Of a stretch of 64,000 bases of DNA, positions 24,032 through 34,719 are shown piece after piece. The translations under genes were made by a program, and so were the position numbers. Numbering within the stretch: position 1 is the stretch's first letter; the number at the start of each line of letters is the position of its first letter. Source of the DNA: Epiperipatus broadwayi. Its lineage: Eukaryota; Onychophora; Udeonychophora; Euonychophora; Peripatidae. A model generated the notes under the pieces. The model worked only from the letters and a program-made list of their open reading frames with translations, did not search any database and was not told where the DNA came from. Location of the stretch: the NCBI GenBank assembly GCA_028023455.1, contig JAQFVV010000112.1, positions 1,054,001-1,118,000 on the forward strand, read 5' to 3'.

Positions 24032-26449
24032 TATTTATGTAGGCAATGGAAGTAACAATTTTATGTAATGTGATAGATTGTGATTGAAAGTTGGGAAAAG
24101 CTTAAGGTATTTGAATCTTTCAGCAGTTTTTTTTTTTTTTGGTCTTTGATAAAAAAAATAGTTTGAAAGCATTAATAATCGACTTTTTGATATTACATTC
24201 TTTCAATCTTTCTTTTTTTTTTGCAATAAATAATCTGCTTTAGAAATAGAATGTAGAAATAAATGTCTACCCTAAGAAGTTTTGTAAAAAATCATAGGTG
24301 ATGATTTTACATAACATATTAAATTGGGGAATCCTACTTTAATCTAATACTGTTGGAATTTCAAAAACGCCCTACATATATTGTATGGAAAGAAATGTTA
24401 GAAATAAATATTTTTCCATAAACTCCAATGAAAGGGTGTGGGCGAACAGAACATGCCAAGGGTGGGATTGGGTGCTGAAGGCAATAAGGTGTGCTCTCTT
24501 AGTTACATCTATAAAAAAATTAAATTGTGGTATGTATCAAAGAAATGTTGAACAAATAATAATAAAGAAATAAGCAACTAATTAAAATCTTCCTAGATCA
24601 GAGGTTAAAAAGCGATAACCAAAACAATAAAAAAACAAAAACAAAAGGAATTTTATTGTTATCTAATAAACTTTTTATTAAATATTATATAAAATTGGTC
24701 AATAGTTAAACTTGTTTATATATATATATATATTTAAAATGTAAATGAAATAATATATTTTAAAAAACACATTTGTGAATTAATGGTATTACGTCTAAGT
24801 AAGATTTTGTTTAGTTGTTTTCTAATAAATAATAAGTAACACTTGAATATAAAAGGAATAGATATGCAGATTCATTCAGATAGTATCTTATTTTCTCAGA
24901 GACTGATGCCCTATAAATATTTATCATCAGTGCAATGGAAAAATAAACCTAAGACCAGAAAATCAATCTAATTAATTCTGAAAGTATTTATACATCCCGT
25001 TTTTGTATTAGTATAACCTCGTTGCATCATTTAAAAATTAAGAAGAAAAAGGAAAGCTGAACTAAAATAAAATTATTTAATTTGAAGAAATTAACTTAAA
25101 TGAAGAAAATTTAAGGTACTATTAAGAAAATTATGGCAGGAAAAAAATTATTTAGATGAAAACAAGAATTTTATATTATCTAAACTTGTTTCTCAGCAAT
25201 GATTTTTTGCTAGAAGAAAATCTGTTTGTTCACTGAAAGAAAATATCTATTTTGGAAAAAAACTTCTTTATACTAAAAAAAAGAAAATAATTATGCTGGA
25301 GAAAAAGCTTCAGAAAACATTTTCATCATGGACATATGTATAAGATTATGCAGACTGTAAAAGGGAACTGTTTGAATAATTAGGTATAAGTTTGCTAACA
25401 TTTATTTTAATACAAAAGTGTATTTTTTAATGTAGTTATGCTGAATCGTATAACATTATTTGTATTTGATCACTCTTATAAAGTCCACATTATTTGATGA
25501 TTATTTGATGTATGTAAAGCAGAATGCATGCAATCAATATATTTGTGTAAGACCAAAAGCCGATCGGTTTCAGAATATACTAGTGTGTTTTATTTAACTA
25601 TTTATATATTATCTTGTTTATGTGTTATCTGATGGCATACATTATACATACTAGATTGAAAAGGAATGATAAGTTATTTAATTAATCAAAAGGCATTAAT
25701 GAAGAATAGTAAAATGAAAAAGGCTTGACGAGAAATTTTAATATTTCTTATATTAGCAGTTATCTTGATAAAGTTAATTAGTATGATTTCATGTACTAAA
25801 ATTTGTCATCAATTGTTTTCTATCTATTAATTATTGTTAAAATAAATATTTAACCATATTAGTGGTTTTTTTATATATTTTTCTGTTATTACTGGGATAT
25901 ACATTGATGGAATAGCTGACAGGCAGATTATTAATTATTTGATTAAACCAAATAATAAAAAGGGGCAGCTATACTTTGATAGTTTGACAAATGACATTAC
26001 TAAGGTAAATAAAAAATATTCATATAGTTTTATCGCTAGATAGTTCATAAAAAGTTCAAATGTTGAAAATGCCAGAATTTGAATCAATCTTAAAATCTTA
26101 TCAGTTATGCCAAGCTCTAATCATTACTAACACAAATCAGAAAAGGCTTGAATCTTTTTTATATTAAGCAGTTTTTTTCATGTTTTATTTTAAAAATGGG
26201 AAAGATATATGCACATCATTATTAAATGTTCAGAATTATATTTTGGATAAAAATGAATTACAATAAATTGATTTCATTTTTTTTTTTCATAGACATTATC
26301 ACTAAGTTATAATTGATGTTCAGAATTTGGCATTTATGTATATAGGGCACTCATTCATAATAGTTTTATAGACATTGGAGGGCGAACTATGCTATATTTT
26401 GTTCTAAGCCCATCTTCTGTTCAATGTATGTAGCATATAATAATATCTT
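24032..26449. other. AT-rich intronic sequence, nothing recognised
   Basis: I see only AT-rich sequence with an AT microsatellite near 24719-24734 and A/T homopolymers. The ORF at 24385-24573 has no recognisable motif and no conserved context. Confidence 0.6.
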
Positions 26450-26455
26450 TTGTTG

Positions 26456-27185
26456 ATAAACATTGATTGGAATAGAATACATATTGTTTATTGAACTGCA
26501 AGTGTACAGTATTTCATAATACCAATATATAACACATATGAATCAAAATTACAGTATAAACAAAATTGTAAAAAATAATATATTTATTAATAAATTGAGT
26601 GAATATTTATTTTATTTGGGTGTGTGTTCACTCATGCATATATTCAAACAATAATACTAAGAAAAAAATCTCAACTTCTATCATATTTTTATCTTTAAAA
26701 TAAAGAAAATAGCAAAATATTCAATTTTAGTCTGATATTAAATACGCTCTGGATGATATTCTTTTTTTTTTTTCAATAACTTTTTCTCTTACCGAAACAA
26801 TAGACTGATCTCTTTATCAAGAAATCTTGATCTTTAATTATGTTAATGTTTTTTAAATGAATATTACCTTTAAGTATGCTTTAAAATATTGTAAAACTTA
26901 TTCTTGGAAAATATTTTATTAAGTGAAATACTACACATCAAACTTGGAAAGGAAAATAAAGGAAGAATAAAATATATGTGCTTTCAGCATAAACCAAAGA
27001 AAATTTATTAATATACGTAATCTATACGTTGACTCAGAGAAGGAAAAATGGCTGCCAAATATAATTTATAATTTTAATGGTTTTTTTTGTTGGTTTATTT
27101 ACATTTTGTTTGTTTGCATTTTTTGTGGATAGCAGATAGTTGAAGTCATGTAGTTAGATCGTGGCTTCACTGCATTATAATGAAA
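26456..27185 (+). repeat. Dispersed ~0.7-kb repeat, copy 1
   Basis: This segment is homologous in direct orientation to 45438-46240. Shared landmarks in order are ATTGAATAGAA-like start, TTTATTGAA(C/T)(T)GCA(A/G)GTGTACAGTATTT, a long AT-rich middle, TTTTTTTTTCAATAACTTTTTCTCTTA, GAAGAATAAAAT, then AAAAATGGCTGCC/AAAAATGACTGCC and a GTGGCTTCACT/ATGGCTTCACTTTAT end. No protein-coding signal or terminal repeats are evident, so the class is unknown. It could be a LINE 3' UTR or a non-autonomous element. Confidence 0.7.
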
Positions 27186-28096
27186 AATCATATAAATAAA
27201 ATGTTCCTTTGGTCAGTTTTATTATAATTTGTTGGATTTATTATTTTGCCAAATTATGAGAAAAGTCTATATACTGAAACAATTGTTGTATTATAGTGTT
27301 CAATATAAGTCTTCCATGATCAATAAGATGTTCTTTATATACTTATTTCTAGGATCTGTAATTAAAGCTAATAAGTTAATCGACAATCAAAATAATAAAA
27401 GTTGTAAATACACTACTGTAAGTTAAGATAGATAGGTTATTTTATATAAATGACTAGATAATTTAAAATCAATAATTTTATTTATTTCTTTTACTGTAAA
27501 TTTTGTGTTAAAAAAGGTTATTAGCACATTTGAAATTGGATTGGTTAATTATACTCAATTAAGATACCACTGAAGTTGATCCAGTGTTATTGCTTTATAT
27601 TATTAATCTATTGACTGGTGACTGCTTTTCCTGCTTCTGGGTAAAGATTGAAAATTAGTGTAAGTTTTAAAAGTTATTAAAAACAGATCATTATGTTAGT
27701 TAAAATTGTTTTTTAAGTCATTACATAGTTTTGGTTGTATCTATATCTTGATATTTTTGAAAATAAGGACATAATTTGTGGAAAAATTAAATTAAATACT
27801 TATCATAGTTGCCTAGCATTAGATTGTAGAGGTCTCTATTTTGATATAATCATAAAATATTAAATAGCAGTGAAGAGGAAAGGAAAGGCTTAACTTGTGT
27901 TAATGTAGCTGTATTTGTCTAACTTAAATCAATATAGATTCTAGCTTACTGAATTTCTTTGTAGTAAAGTTTGACAATCTTATATCTATATTTTGTGAAA
28001 TGTTGTCATAGATAGTGGACATTTTTTATTTTTTCCTAAACATGTATAAAATATAATATCCATTTTCATCAAATCTTTTTTCTTTTTTTTTTTTAG

Positions 28097-28171
28097 GATG
28101 ATGCTAAAATCAACATTATGAATGAAGCGGGAGATACACCTTTACATAAAGCTGCCTTTACAGGAAGAGTC
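28097..28171 (+). CDS. OSBPL1A: OSBPL1A/ORP1L-like exon C: second ankyrin repeat, first half
   Basis: Residues 71-95 of the recoverable frame, in phase 0 on both sides, after a long T-tract acceptor and before GTAAGT. It completes repeat 1 (INIMNE) and opens repeat 2 with AGDTPLHKAAFTGRV. The GDTPLHxAAFTGR segment is the one I recall in vertebrate ORP1L at the same place. TPLH and the following AAFTG helix are intact, so the fold should be preserved. At 75 nt it is a very short exon, typical of an ankyrin gene split within repeats. Confidence 0.92.
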
Positions 28172-28559
28172 GTAAGTCAGTCACAGTTTTGAATTAGATC
28201 TGAATATAATATATATATATTAAGTGATTCAAAAATCTTTATCTACCTTCAAAATGGATTTTTTAAATTAAATTTTATCCAATTTGAAATTTATCCATGC
28301 CAATGCGATGGATGGAGCCCTAATCTATTATTCATTTAGGGTAGCCATTGGCGTATTAATGGAAAGATACTATTAATTGAGCAGTTGAAGGAGACTGATT
28401 TTCTAATGAATGAATACCAATCAAAAACAAAAAATAACAAATATGTATTGTATATTTATTTTTATATTTATTATAAATGAGAATATTTAAGTGCCCTATT
28501 AGCCATTATTTGATTGAAATATTCGATATTATATTCATATTTTGAATTATGAATTATGA

Positions 28560-28606
28560 CAATACAGAATCAGTTTCAGGATATAACTTTTTTCATCAGC
28601 TGTACC
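28560..28606 (-). ncRNA. Degenerate hammerhead-like motif
   Basis: On the minus strand CTGATGA (plus 28593-28599) is followed by a spacer and GAAAC (plus 28573-28577). Seven bases before CTGATGA (GGTACAG) can pair with CTGTATT just after an ATT triplet, giving a 7-bp stem I with two G-U pairs. Stem II is eroded: ATATCCT has lost its partner, which now reads AAAAAGTT. This looks like a decayed copy of a repeat whose ribozyme once had an AGGATAT/ATATCCT stem II. Confidence 0.4.
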
Positions 28607-29949
28607 AAGTGCCAATAACACTAATGACTTTCTTATATCTACTAATATAGCATTTTGCCACTTGCTTCGATTCCTATACTTATATTCCAGAAGTTATTAC
28701 TTGATTAATTATGAAAAAATAGTAAAGGACTATTAAGCTCTTTCATAAAATGTCGCTGTAAGGAAAAATCGTGTCTAATTAAACTTTACTCAAAGTCTAA
28801 ACATTTCCATACAAACTAATTAAGTGTTTTCTTATTTTTTTTTTTAATTTAATAATATTACTGAACCTATATATATTTTATTTTATCTTAACTTTCATTC
28901 TTTCATTTTGCTCTTTAGAAATTAATCCTGTACATTCTACTTCAGAGTTATGATGTTTTCTTCAGATATTAATTCTGCTAACCTTGTTAAAAATTGTCTC
29001 TGAGGCTTTATAATTAATAACCTTTTTACTGCTTGCTCAATCCACTATCCATTATTGTTGTCTTTATATTTCTTATTGGAGGATACATATGCATTATTCC
29101 AAGCAATTATTGACTAATTGCTTAATTCTTTAAGTTCATATTTGTCATGTCTTTATCTTTTATTCTTTTTTTGCAATTCTTAATTTAAATCTAGGAAGAG
29201 TTATAATCTGATTTCAATATCTTTTAAAACATTACATTTTGTGGAGATATATAATTACTAATACTTCTCTTGAGTACACTAATTATTTATAGCATAATTT
29301 TTGATTTACATTGGGGGAATCTTATGCTTCATTCTGAGCTATTCTTTCTAATGAGTTATTTTGCATCATAATACAATTATCCTAAGTTAATATAGAGATG
29401 TATAATTACTATTGCTTTTTGAGTTTGCTAATCATTTATAGTAGTCTTTGTAATTTATATTTGAGGAATTTTATGCTTCAATCTCAGCTATTTTTCTAAT
29501 ATTTCTGCAGAATAAATATGATTATATTAAATTATTGGTTCATTTTACTGCAGTTATATAATAATGTGTCTCCTCATTGCTGCATACAATTTGTGCAATG
29601 GTAGAGTCATGAACTTAAGAGCTATAATTTTGAATCAAGACTTAACCCCATTACTTTAAGAGCTTGAACATGACACCATTTCCTGAATTTTACACATTTT
29701 AAAAATTATAATATCCACAGTATTATTTGAAGTAAAATTTTTTTTTTTTTTAAATTTCTTGTACTTTTTTCACCACTGATAACTTTTTTATTATTAGTTA
29801 AATAACTATTCTTTCTGACTGAAGAATAGTTTATTTTTGTTGAATTCCCATTGTAGACTGCAGATAGAAATAATCAAAACACTTCTTTCATATACTTTAT
29901 ATAGTGCAATACTTCAGATACATCATTACAATCTTAAAAATGGTATTTT

Positions 29950-30012
29950 AAAATATTAGGAGTCTGAAGATGTTTGTTGAACAGTCGAAACTGTCAGTTT
30001 TTTTACAAATAT
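29950..30012 (+). ncRNA. Hammerhead-like motif (family C), plus copy
   Basis: CTGAAGA (29964-29970), which satisfies the CUGANGA core, is followed by a stem II region ending in AACAGTC, then GAAAC (29987-29991), one base, and GTC (29993-29995). The opposing copy at 30511-30556 shows the original stem II more clearly. The flanking bases can form an interrupted stem I. The stem III space is only one nucleotide, so efficient cleavage would probably need a dimer, as known for hammerheads with minimal stem III. Confidence 0.5.
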
Positions 30013-30499
30013 GTTATATAAAGTATTGTATTATATAACGAGAACAAAATAACTGTTTTCTTCATTTCACTAGAAAACTATGTTTGTTGATTATTTTTTA
30101 ATTTTTCTTTATTTATATTAGTAATGATGAATTATGGTTATTATCATTTATTTAAGTCGGTCAATAGTTTGTCTGAAAACTCACCATAATTTAATTTCCA
30201 AGCACATTTCACCTATCAAAAATTTGCCTGACTAATAAAATAAATATTTGATAAGAAATATGTTGAATAATCTCTTAAAAAAAAAAAAACTTTTTGCATA
30301 CTTCACTCTCCTGTAGCTATGAGCTTAAGTTCTCATTTAATAGCAATGTTGAAATAATAGATATTACAAGAAACAGCATAGTGCATTACTAAAATAAATA
30401 GCAATGGAAATAAAAATTGATTACTATTAATTAGTCTGTAATATTATTTTTTATAAATCTCCACGTATACACTCCAATGCAATTTTTTTTTTATATAAT

Positions 30500-30560
30500 T
30501 TTTTTAATTTTCTAACAGTTTCAACTGTCCTGCAGTCTTCATCAGAGCCAATTTACTTTA
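30500..30560 (-). ncRNA. Hammerhead-like motif (family C), minus copy
   Basis: On the minus strand CTGATGA (plus 30539-30545) is followed by A, then GACTG-CAGGA-CAGTT, a 5-bp stem II with a 5-nt loop. Then come GAAAC (plus 30518-30522), one base, and GTT (plus 30514-30516). Stem I can form with two pairs, a symmetric A/G internal loop and four more pairs. It is the inverted partner of the motif at 29.96 kb, about 550 bp apart, suggesting one foldback element. Confidence 0.55.
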
Positions 30561-31479
30561 ATCTCTTAATATATATGAATTTATGAAGAATGCAAAAAAA
30601 GTAATAGTCCATAATATAATTAAAGTACCTTCTAAAAAAGTACTGTACTATCAAATGAGTACTATTTTAATCTTATTTAGGATACTTATTAAAAAAAAAG
30701 CTCTGTCAATATGCACAATGATAGAATGATGGGTATATAGATTTTTGGATTGAAACTTATCTTGTCATTTCTGGTCCTTGAATATCACATAACCTTCTGA
30801 GCTTCTAATCATTTGTAATAGTAATTGTTATTGATTTTAAGAAACATTTAAAATATTAAGTATTATCACTGTTGAGTTTCTTCCTAGTAGGCATGTGCTT
30901 AATATTTTCCCAAAACGACTACTTTTCTGTGTCCATTTTTCATGCTTTTCAAGGGCACTTTATTATAGTAATAGGAGTCATCCATCTCATTATTAGTCAA
31001 TCTCTCTTTTATATTTACCATTCCTAACATATGTTTGTCTATACATTATACATTTCTCATAAAATGAATCAAATAAAAGTTTTATTTGATGCCTATTTGC
31101 ATTTCAAGTGAAAGCTCAAATCTAATAGAATTGAATATATATATGTTTATTTTTCTTGCTGTCTAACATATTTTTAAAAGTACTCACTAACCTTATATAT
31201 CTTTTTATCAGTCTTATTATTTAATTAAATTTCTAAGCAATTTAAGTAGGACTATTATTAGTTTGCCCTTTGAAAACAAATTTGTATATATAATGATTAC
31301 GTATTCTCTGGAAGGATATATGTAGCCAATCATATTAATTTATAGCATTCCTGATTTGAACTGTGTAAGCTAACGATCTAGAATAAAAGACATCTGACTC
31401 TTTTCACTACAAACATATTTCTTGTAATAACTATGGTGGTCCATAGGTTTAAATATTTTAATCTCCTCATCTGAAACAA

Positions 31480-32035
31480 TCACCCTATATTCTTTTCAAA
31501 TGTCTTGAGTATATAGTGATAGGGCAGATTAATACATATGGATTCTTAATGGATAAATTAATGATAGAGTTAAACTTAAACAAAGCACTTTTGATAGAAA
31601 TAAATAGGAAATATGCCTTTGTGTTGGAAAAGGAAGGATTTTTTTGATAAATGCATTTCATAGAAGTCCAATACAGAGGTTTTGAACTATACAGCGATAA
31701 ACAGAGAAACGAATGTTGAGAGCAATAAGAAGATATCGATCTTAAGTCAAATATATGAGTGAGAAAGCAAACAGTTATCATCGGCATTATTGAAAGAATT
31801 AAAAGGCTGAAGTTAGGTTATATATCTTACTGGAAGATATCAATATGTAGACAGTTGAAATCTTAAATTATATCAAAAGCGATTATTAGAGATAATGAAA
31901 GAAACTGTGTGAGATGGATAGATAAAGAAGTTTGCTAGAATGATAGAGAGGAATTAGAGATTGGGAAAACTGAATTTAAATTGGAGAGACCTTCATTCTG
32001 CAGTGGATTAATGACAGTTGAAAATGATGATGATA
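31480..32035 (+). mobile_element. RTE-type LINE 3' fragment
   Basis: In plus orientation this matches the C-terminal end and tail of the element at 20.6 kb. An RRYRS-like segment lies near 31718, then a decayed stretch leads to VRWIDKEV at about 31910-31935. GGAGAGACCTTCATTCTGCAG follows, the exact counterpart of the tail-proximal string at 20640-20665, ending in GATGATGAT. The frame is broken by several indels. A 100-codon ORF on the opposite strand (31485-31787) is only its complement. Confidence 0.75.
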
Positions 32036-32394
32036 TTTATTGTGTAGATACTATGATAAAATAAATTGCGTTAGAAAAAGTGGCATGCAATGGCAAATTA
32101 TTACTGATGCTTATCTAGTGATATCACTTAATCTTAGTACCTCAGTGCCGAGTTAAATCCACTTACCTTTGGGCACAAAAACTTGCCATAAAAGTACATA
32201 GTATGTTCCAGTGAAAAGGTGAGATGGTTTAGATATTTATTACAAAAATTTTAAAGTTTTAGCTTATCTATACTGTGATAATGTGTTTCATATACTGAAG
32301 CCATGAGTCATAAGAACGGTTTTAAATGGTTTGCAAGATTTCATGGCTGCAAGCAGAGCATTGAAAATGATATGTGAAGATACAAAACACACTG

Positions 32395-32475
32395 TCACCA
32401 TACTAATACCTTCAAAATTTTATAGTGAAAAGCTAAACTACATTACTGCATAATACATACATTGATTTAGAGAAG
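32395..32475 (-). repeat. Fragment of the repeat seen at 43.3-43.7 kb
   Basis: The minus strand shares GTAGTTTAG(C/T)T..TTCAC and the following AAGGTA block with 43320-43360, and ATACAAAACACACT on the plus strand with 43573-43586. It is a small partial copy with no coding content. Confidence 0.5.
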
Positions 32476-32904
32476 GTATTGCAGTCATCTTTTCTCTGAT
32501 ACCCTGTATATATGTTATATGTAATTAATAAGCAAAAGCCTGTGATCTCTCATATTTTGTAAATTCATCTGGAATTTCATCAATTTTTTTTTTTTAATAT
32601 GAACATAATTTTTTTAATGTTGTATTATACCAAACAAAACTTCACACAACTCTTCCAGTCTATAGTCAATATCTGCATTAGAAACAGAATTCATTCTAGA
32701 GTCATCTGTTGTTAGTTTAAATAATAGCTGAAATCATATAAAAGATGTAAAAGTGTGTAAATCGAATGTCTTTTCTTAATGAGGATCAATAACCAGAAAA
32801 TGTAGTGGCAATTCATTATCAACCTTAGACTAGACGAGTTTGAAATTCAATAAAAAGAGTGAATAAACTGCTCCAAATATAGAAATTACCATGGTTAACA
32901 GTAA

Positions 32905-33395
32905 TGGAAGACTAAAAATTGCCTTCCATGATTAACAGCAATGGAAGACTAATGGACTTTAGAGCTCAAAGTCCATGGATCACAACTCTGATTCTAGGGC
33001 TTAAAATTCCATGGGTCACAACTCAGCTTCTGTCACTTTCATGGCTCAAATTTTTATAAATTTCAGAACAATAAATCATTCGATTATTATCGAGTTTGTA
33101 TTATTATCTTATTTATTTGTTTTATGAATAAATAAATTATTATGGTGATGATGATGATAATGATAATGAAATTAAAAACTACTTTGTTTTTTTTTTCTAA
33201 TTCACCCAATAATTTACAGTATATCATTTTAATTTGTTTTACCATCCTTTACAATTTAGTGTAGTTAGTGTCAGACTCTAAGCATAAGATCTTTCAGATC
33301 ATTTCTAGTTTTGGCACTTCCAAAGCTCAAATTTTTTATGAACTCTGGAACAGTAAAGCAATTCAATTATTATTATTTGCCACATGATTACAATT
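32905..33395. repeat. Short duplicated segments flanking the family-A palindrome
   Basis: The block GCTCAAATTTTT...AACA(A/G)TAAA(T/G)CA.TTC..TTATTATT occurs at 33043-33092 and again at 33323-33380. ACAGTAATGGAAGACTAA/ACAGCAATGGAAGACTAA is duplicated at 32898 and 32937. A (GAT)n-like microsatellite lies near 33143-33170. The second block runs into the left end of the palindrome, where a degenerate piece of the same monomer begins at about 33380. Confidence 0.6.
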
Positions 33396-33524
33396 CCCTC
33401 TATTTATACAAGCTGTTAAAATAGAGACAAATCTCTCCATACAGTAGTACCACCCAATGCAAGCTAGAATAATCAATGGATGCAATAAAGTTTGTGCATA
33501 AAATTCCTATCTAGTACCTACTCA

Positions 33525-33580
33525 TTTTAATATTTTCAGACTTGTTTCCAATTTTCATCAGTGATGAGCCTTGGATTGGA
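33525..33580 (-). ncRNA. Hammerhead core, left-arm outer copy, stem II eroded
   Basis: On the minus strand CTGATGA (plus 33555-33561) is intact. Only AAATTG separates it from GAAAC (plus 33544-33548), so stem II has been lost. AA and GTC (plus 33539-33541) follow. Three inner stem I pairs remain. It is a positional homologue of the 23.29-kb motif and probably inactive. Confidence 0.6.
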
Positions 33581-33954
33581 GAGCACTGCATCTAGATCTT
33601 AGGATCTAATTCAACTCTCTAGCAGCGACCATTTATCTTTTTAGTTAAGTATAAAACTATGAGTCCAAAATTAAACATAATAGTTTTTAATTCAAGCTCA
33701 TTCACTTGTAGATTTGAACTCAGTTCAGCATCTATACATTTTGATATCTTTGGTTCTTTAATAACCATAGTCACTATCACCCCATTGAGCAGGATTGGTA
33801 TTAAACCACTAAACATCACATACTCATTATTGCCTATGCTTGTACAAGCTCTTAAACAGGCAAAACTGTCCATATAATAGTGCCATCTATTGAAAGCCAG
33901 AATAATCAGTGGATCCAAGAAAGTTTTGTGCATAAAATCCCTATCTAGGGTCTA

Positions 33955-34015
33955 CTCATACAATATTCCCTGACTAGATTCTAGCCTGTGGCTTTCACTA
34001 GTCTGGGGATATTGG
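33955..34015. ncRNA. Two truncated hammerhead halves at the palindrome centre
   Basis: On the minus strand the left arm starts within the core: TGA, then AAGCC-ACA-GGCTA stem II, GAA, TCTA, and GTC at plus 33972-33974. The plus-strand right arm starts at ACTAGTC (34001-34003 is GTC) followed by TGGGGATATTGG. Both arms therefore lack the 5' part of their ribozyme, and the inversion joint lies inside the core. The better-preserved AGCC/GGCT stem II here supports the stem II inferred in the other copies. Confidence 0.65.
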
Positions 34016-34411
34016 CTGAGTAGGCACTAGATTGGGATTTTATGCATAAACTTTCTTGCATCCATTAATTACTCTGGTTTACACTGGGTGGCACTACTGT
34101 ATGGAGAGTTTTGCCTCTGTTTTAACAGCTTGTATAAACTTAAGGAATAGTGATCATGTGATGTTTAGTGATTTAATATCAATCCTTATCAATGAGATGG
34201 TAGTGACTATGGTTATTAAAGAATCAAAGACACTAAAATGTATAAATGCTGAACTGGGTTCAAATCTATATGACTATAGAAGTGAATGAGATTGAATTGA
34301 AAACATTATTGTGTTTTTATTTTAGACTCATAGGTTTATAGTTAACTAAAAACATAAAAGATAGCTGCTAGAGAGTTGCATTAGATACTAAATTCTATGT
34401 GCAGTGCTCTC

Positions 34412-34472
34412 AGACTCGAGACCTCTCAATAATGAAAGCTACAACTAGAAACTAGTCTGGGGATATTGGATG
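34412..34472 (+). ncRNA. Hammerhead core, right-arm outer copy, mutated
   Basis: The position of CTGATGA reads ATAATGA. AAGCTACAACTA, GAAAC (34448-34452), TA, GTC (34455-34457) and TGGGGATATTGG follow. Loss of C3 and G5 of the core should abolish cleavage. The 3' strand of stem I is unchanged from the 23.29-kb copy. Confidence 0.6.
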
Positions 34473-34607
34473 AGTAGGCACTAAATAGGGATTTTATGCA
34501 CAAACTTTCTTGCATCTATTTATTACTCTGGCTTGCACTGGGCAGCAATACTGTATGGAGAGTTTTGACTCTTATTATTTTTTTAACATTTAAATTTTTT
34601 TTTACAG

Positions 34608-34719
34608 GACATTGTTCGGCTTTTACTTGATTATGGTGTTGATGTATCTGTGATAAATGGAGAAGGCCAGACACCATGCAAAGTTGCAGTTGATTGTAAA
34701 GTTAAGGAACTACTTAAAG
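34608..34719 (+). CDS. OSBPL1A: OSBPL1A/ORP1L-like exon D: rest of repeat 2 and degenerate repeat 3
   Basis: Residues 96-132 plus one base of codon 133. Phase 0 in, phase 1 out at GTTGGT, a weaker donor than the others. DIVRLLLDYGVDVSVINGEG closes ankyrin repeat 2 and the next repeat reads QTPCKVAVDCKVKELLK. In it TPLH has become TPCK and the repeat is shortened, as in the family, where the corresponding segment reads GQTAKEV... The acceptor lies only ~34 nt from the end of a palindromic ribozyme repeat, so the branch point must fall in this short T-rich interval or inside the repeat. Confidence 0.92.

Larger units (their letters stand above)
17572..28096 (+). other. Intron between exons B and C
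   Basis: This 10.5-kb phase-0 intron has a GTGAGT donor and a pyrimidine-rich acceptor ending TTTTAG. It carries two Penelope-like remnants (18.0 and 19.3 kb), the longest RTE copy (20.6-22.3 kb), a family-A hammerhead element (23.1 kb), a hAT MITE (23.6 kb) and a dispersed repeat (26.5 kb). In 24030-26450 and 27190-28080 I find AT-rich sequence and short chance ORFs only. Confidence 0.75.
33380..34574. mobile_element. Family-A palindrome of tandem hammerhead monomers (retrozyme-like foldback)
   Basis: Two arms of about 575-600 bp meet head to head near 33997 with essentially no spacer. Each arm holds a complete monomer plus partial ones. On the left arm (minus strand) the predicted cleavage points are at 33538/33539 and 33971/33972, 433 bp apart. 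On the right arm (plus) they follow 34003 and 34457, 454 bp apart. All monomers share the order: ribozyme, GAGTAGGCACTAGAT..GGGATTTTATGCA, GGGTGGCACTACTGTATGGAGAG, TGATCATGTGATGTTTAGTG, TGAACTGGGTTCAAAT, then the next ribozyme. Tandem monomers of this size with type I hammerheads are the known form of animal retrozymes, non-autonomous circular-RNA retroelements. The palindromic arrangement is unusual for them and recalls inverted Penelope termini. The element ends 33 bp before exon D. Confidence 0.8.
28172..34607 (+). other. Intron between exons C and D
   Basis: This 6.4-kb phase-0 intron has a GTAAGT donor and a T-rich acceptor ending TTTACAG. It holds hammerhead-like motifs at 28.57, 29.96 and 30.51 kb, an RTE 3' fragment (31.48-32.03 kb), a dispersed repeat piece (32.40 kb) and the family-A palindrome that reaches within about 34 bp of exon D. 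In 28610-29950 and 30570-31470 I see nothing beyond AT-rich sequence. Confidence 0.75.

Noticed and set aside
31485-31787. 100-codon minus-strand ORF
   Set aside because: It is antisense to an RTE C-terminal fragment on the plus strand.
33619-34289. ORFs of 72-104 codons on both strands
   Set aside because: They are readings of the family-A palindrome; the same proteins appear mirrored on the two arms, as expected from an inverted repeat.
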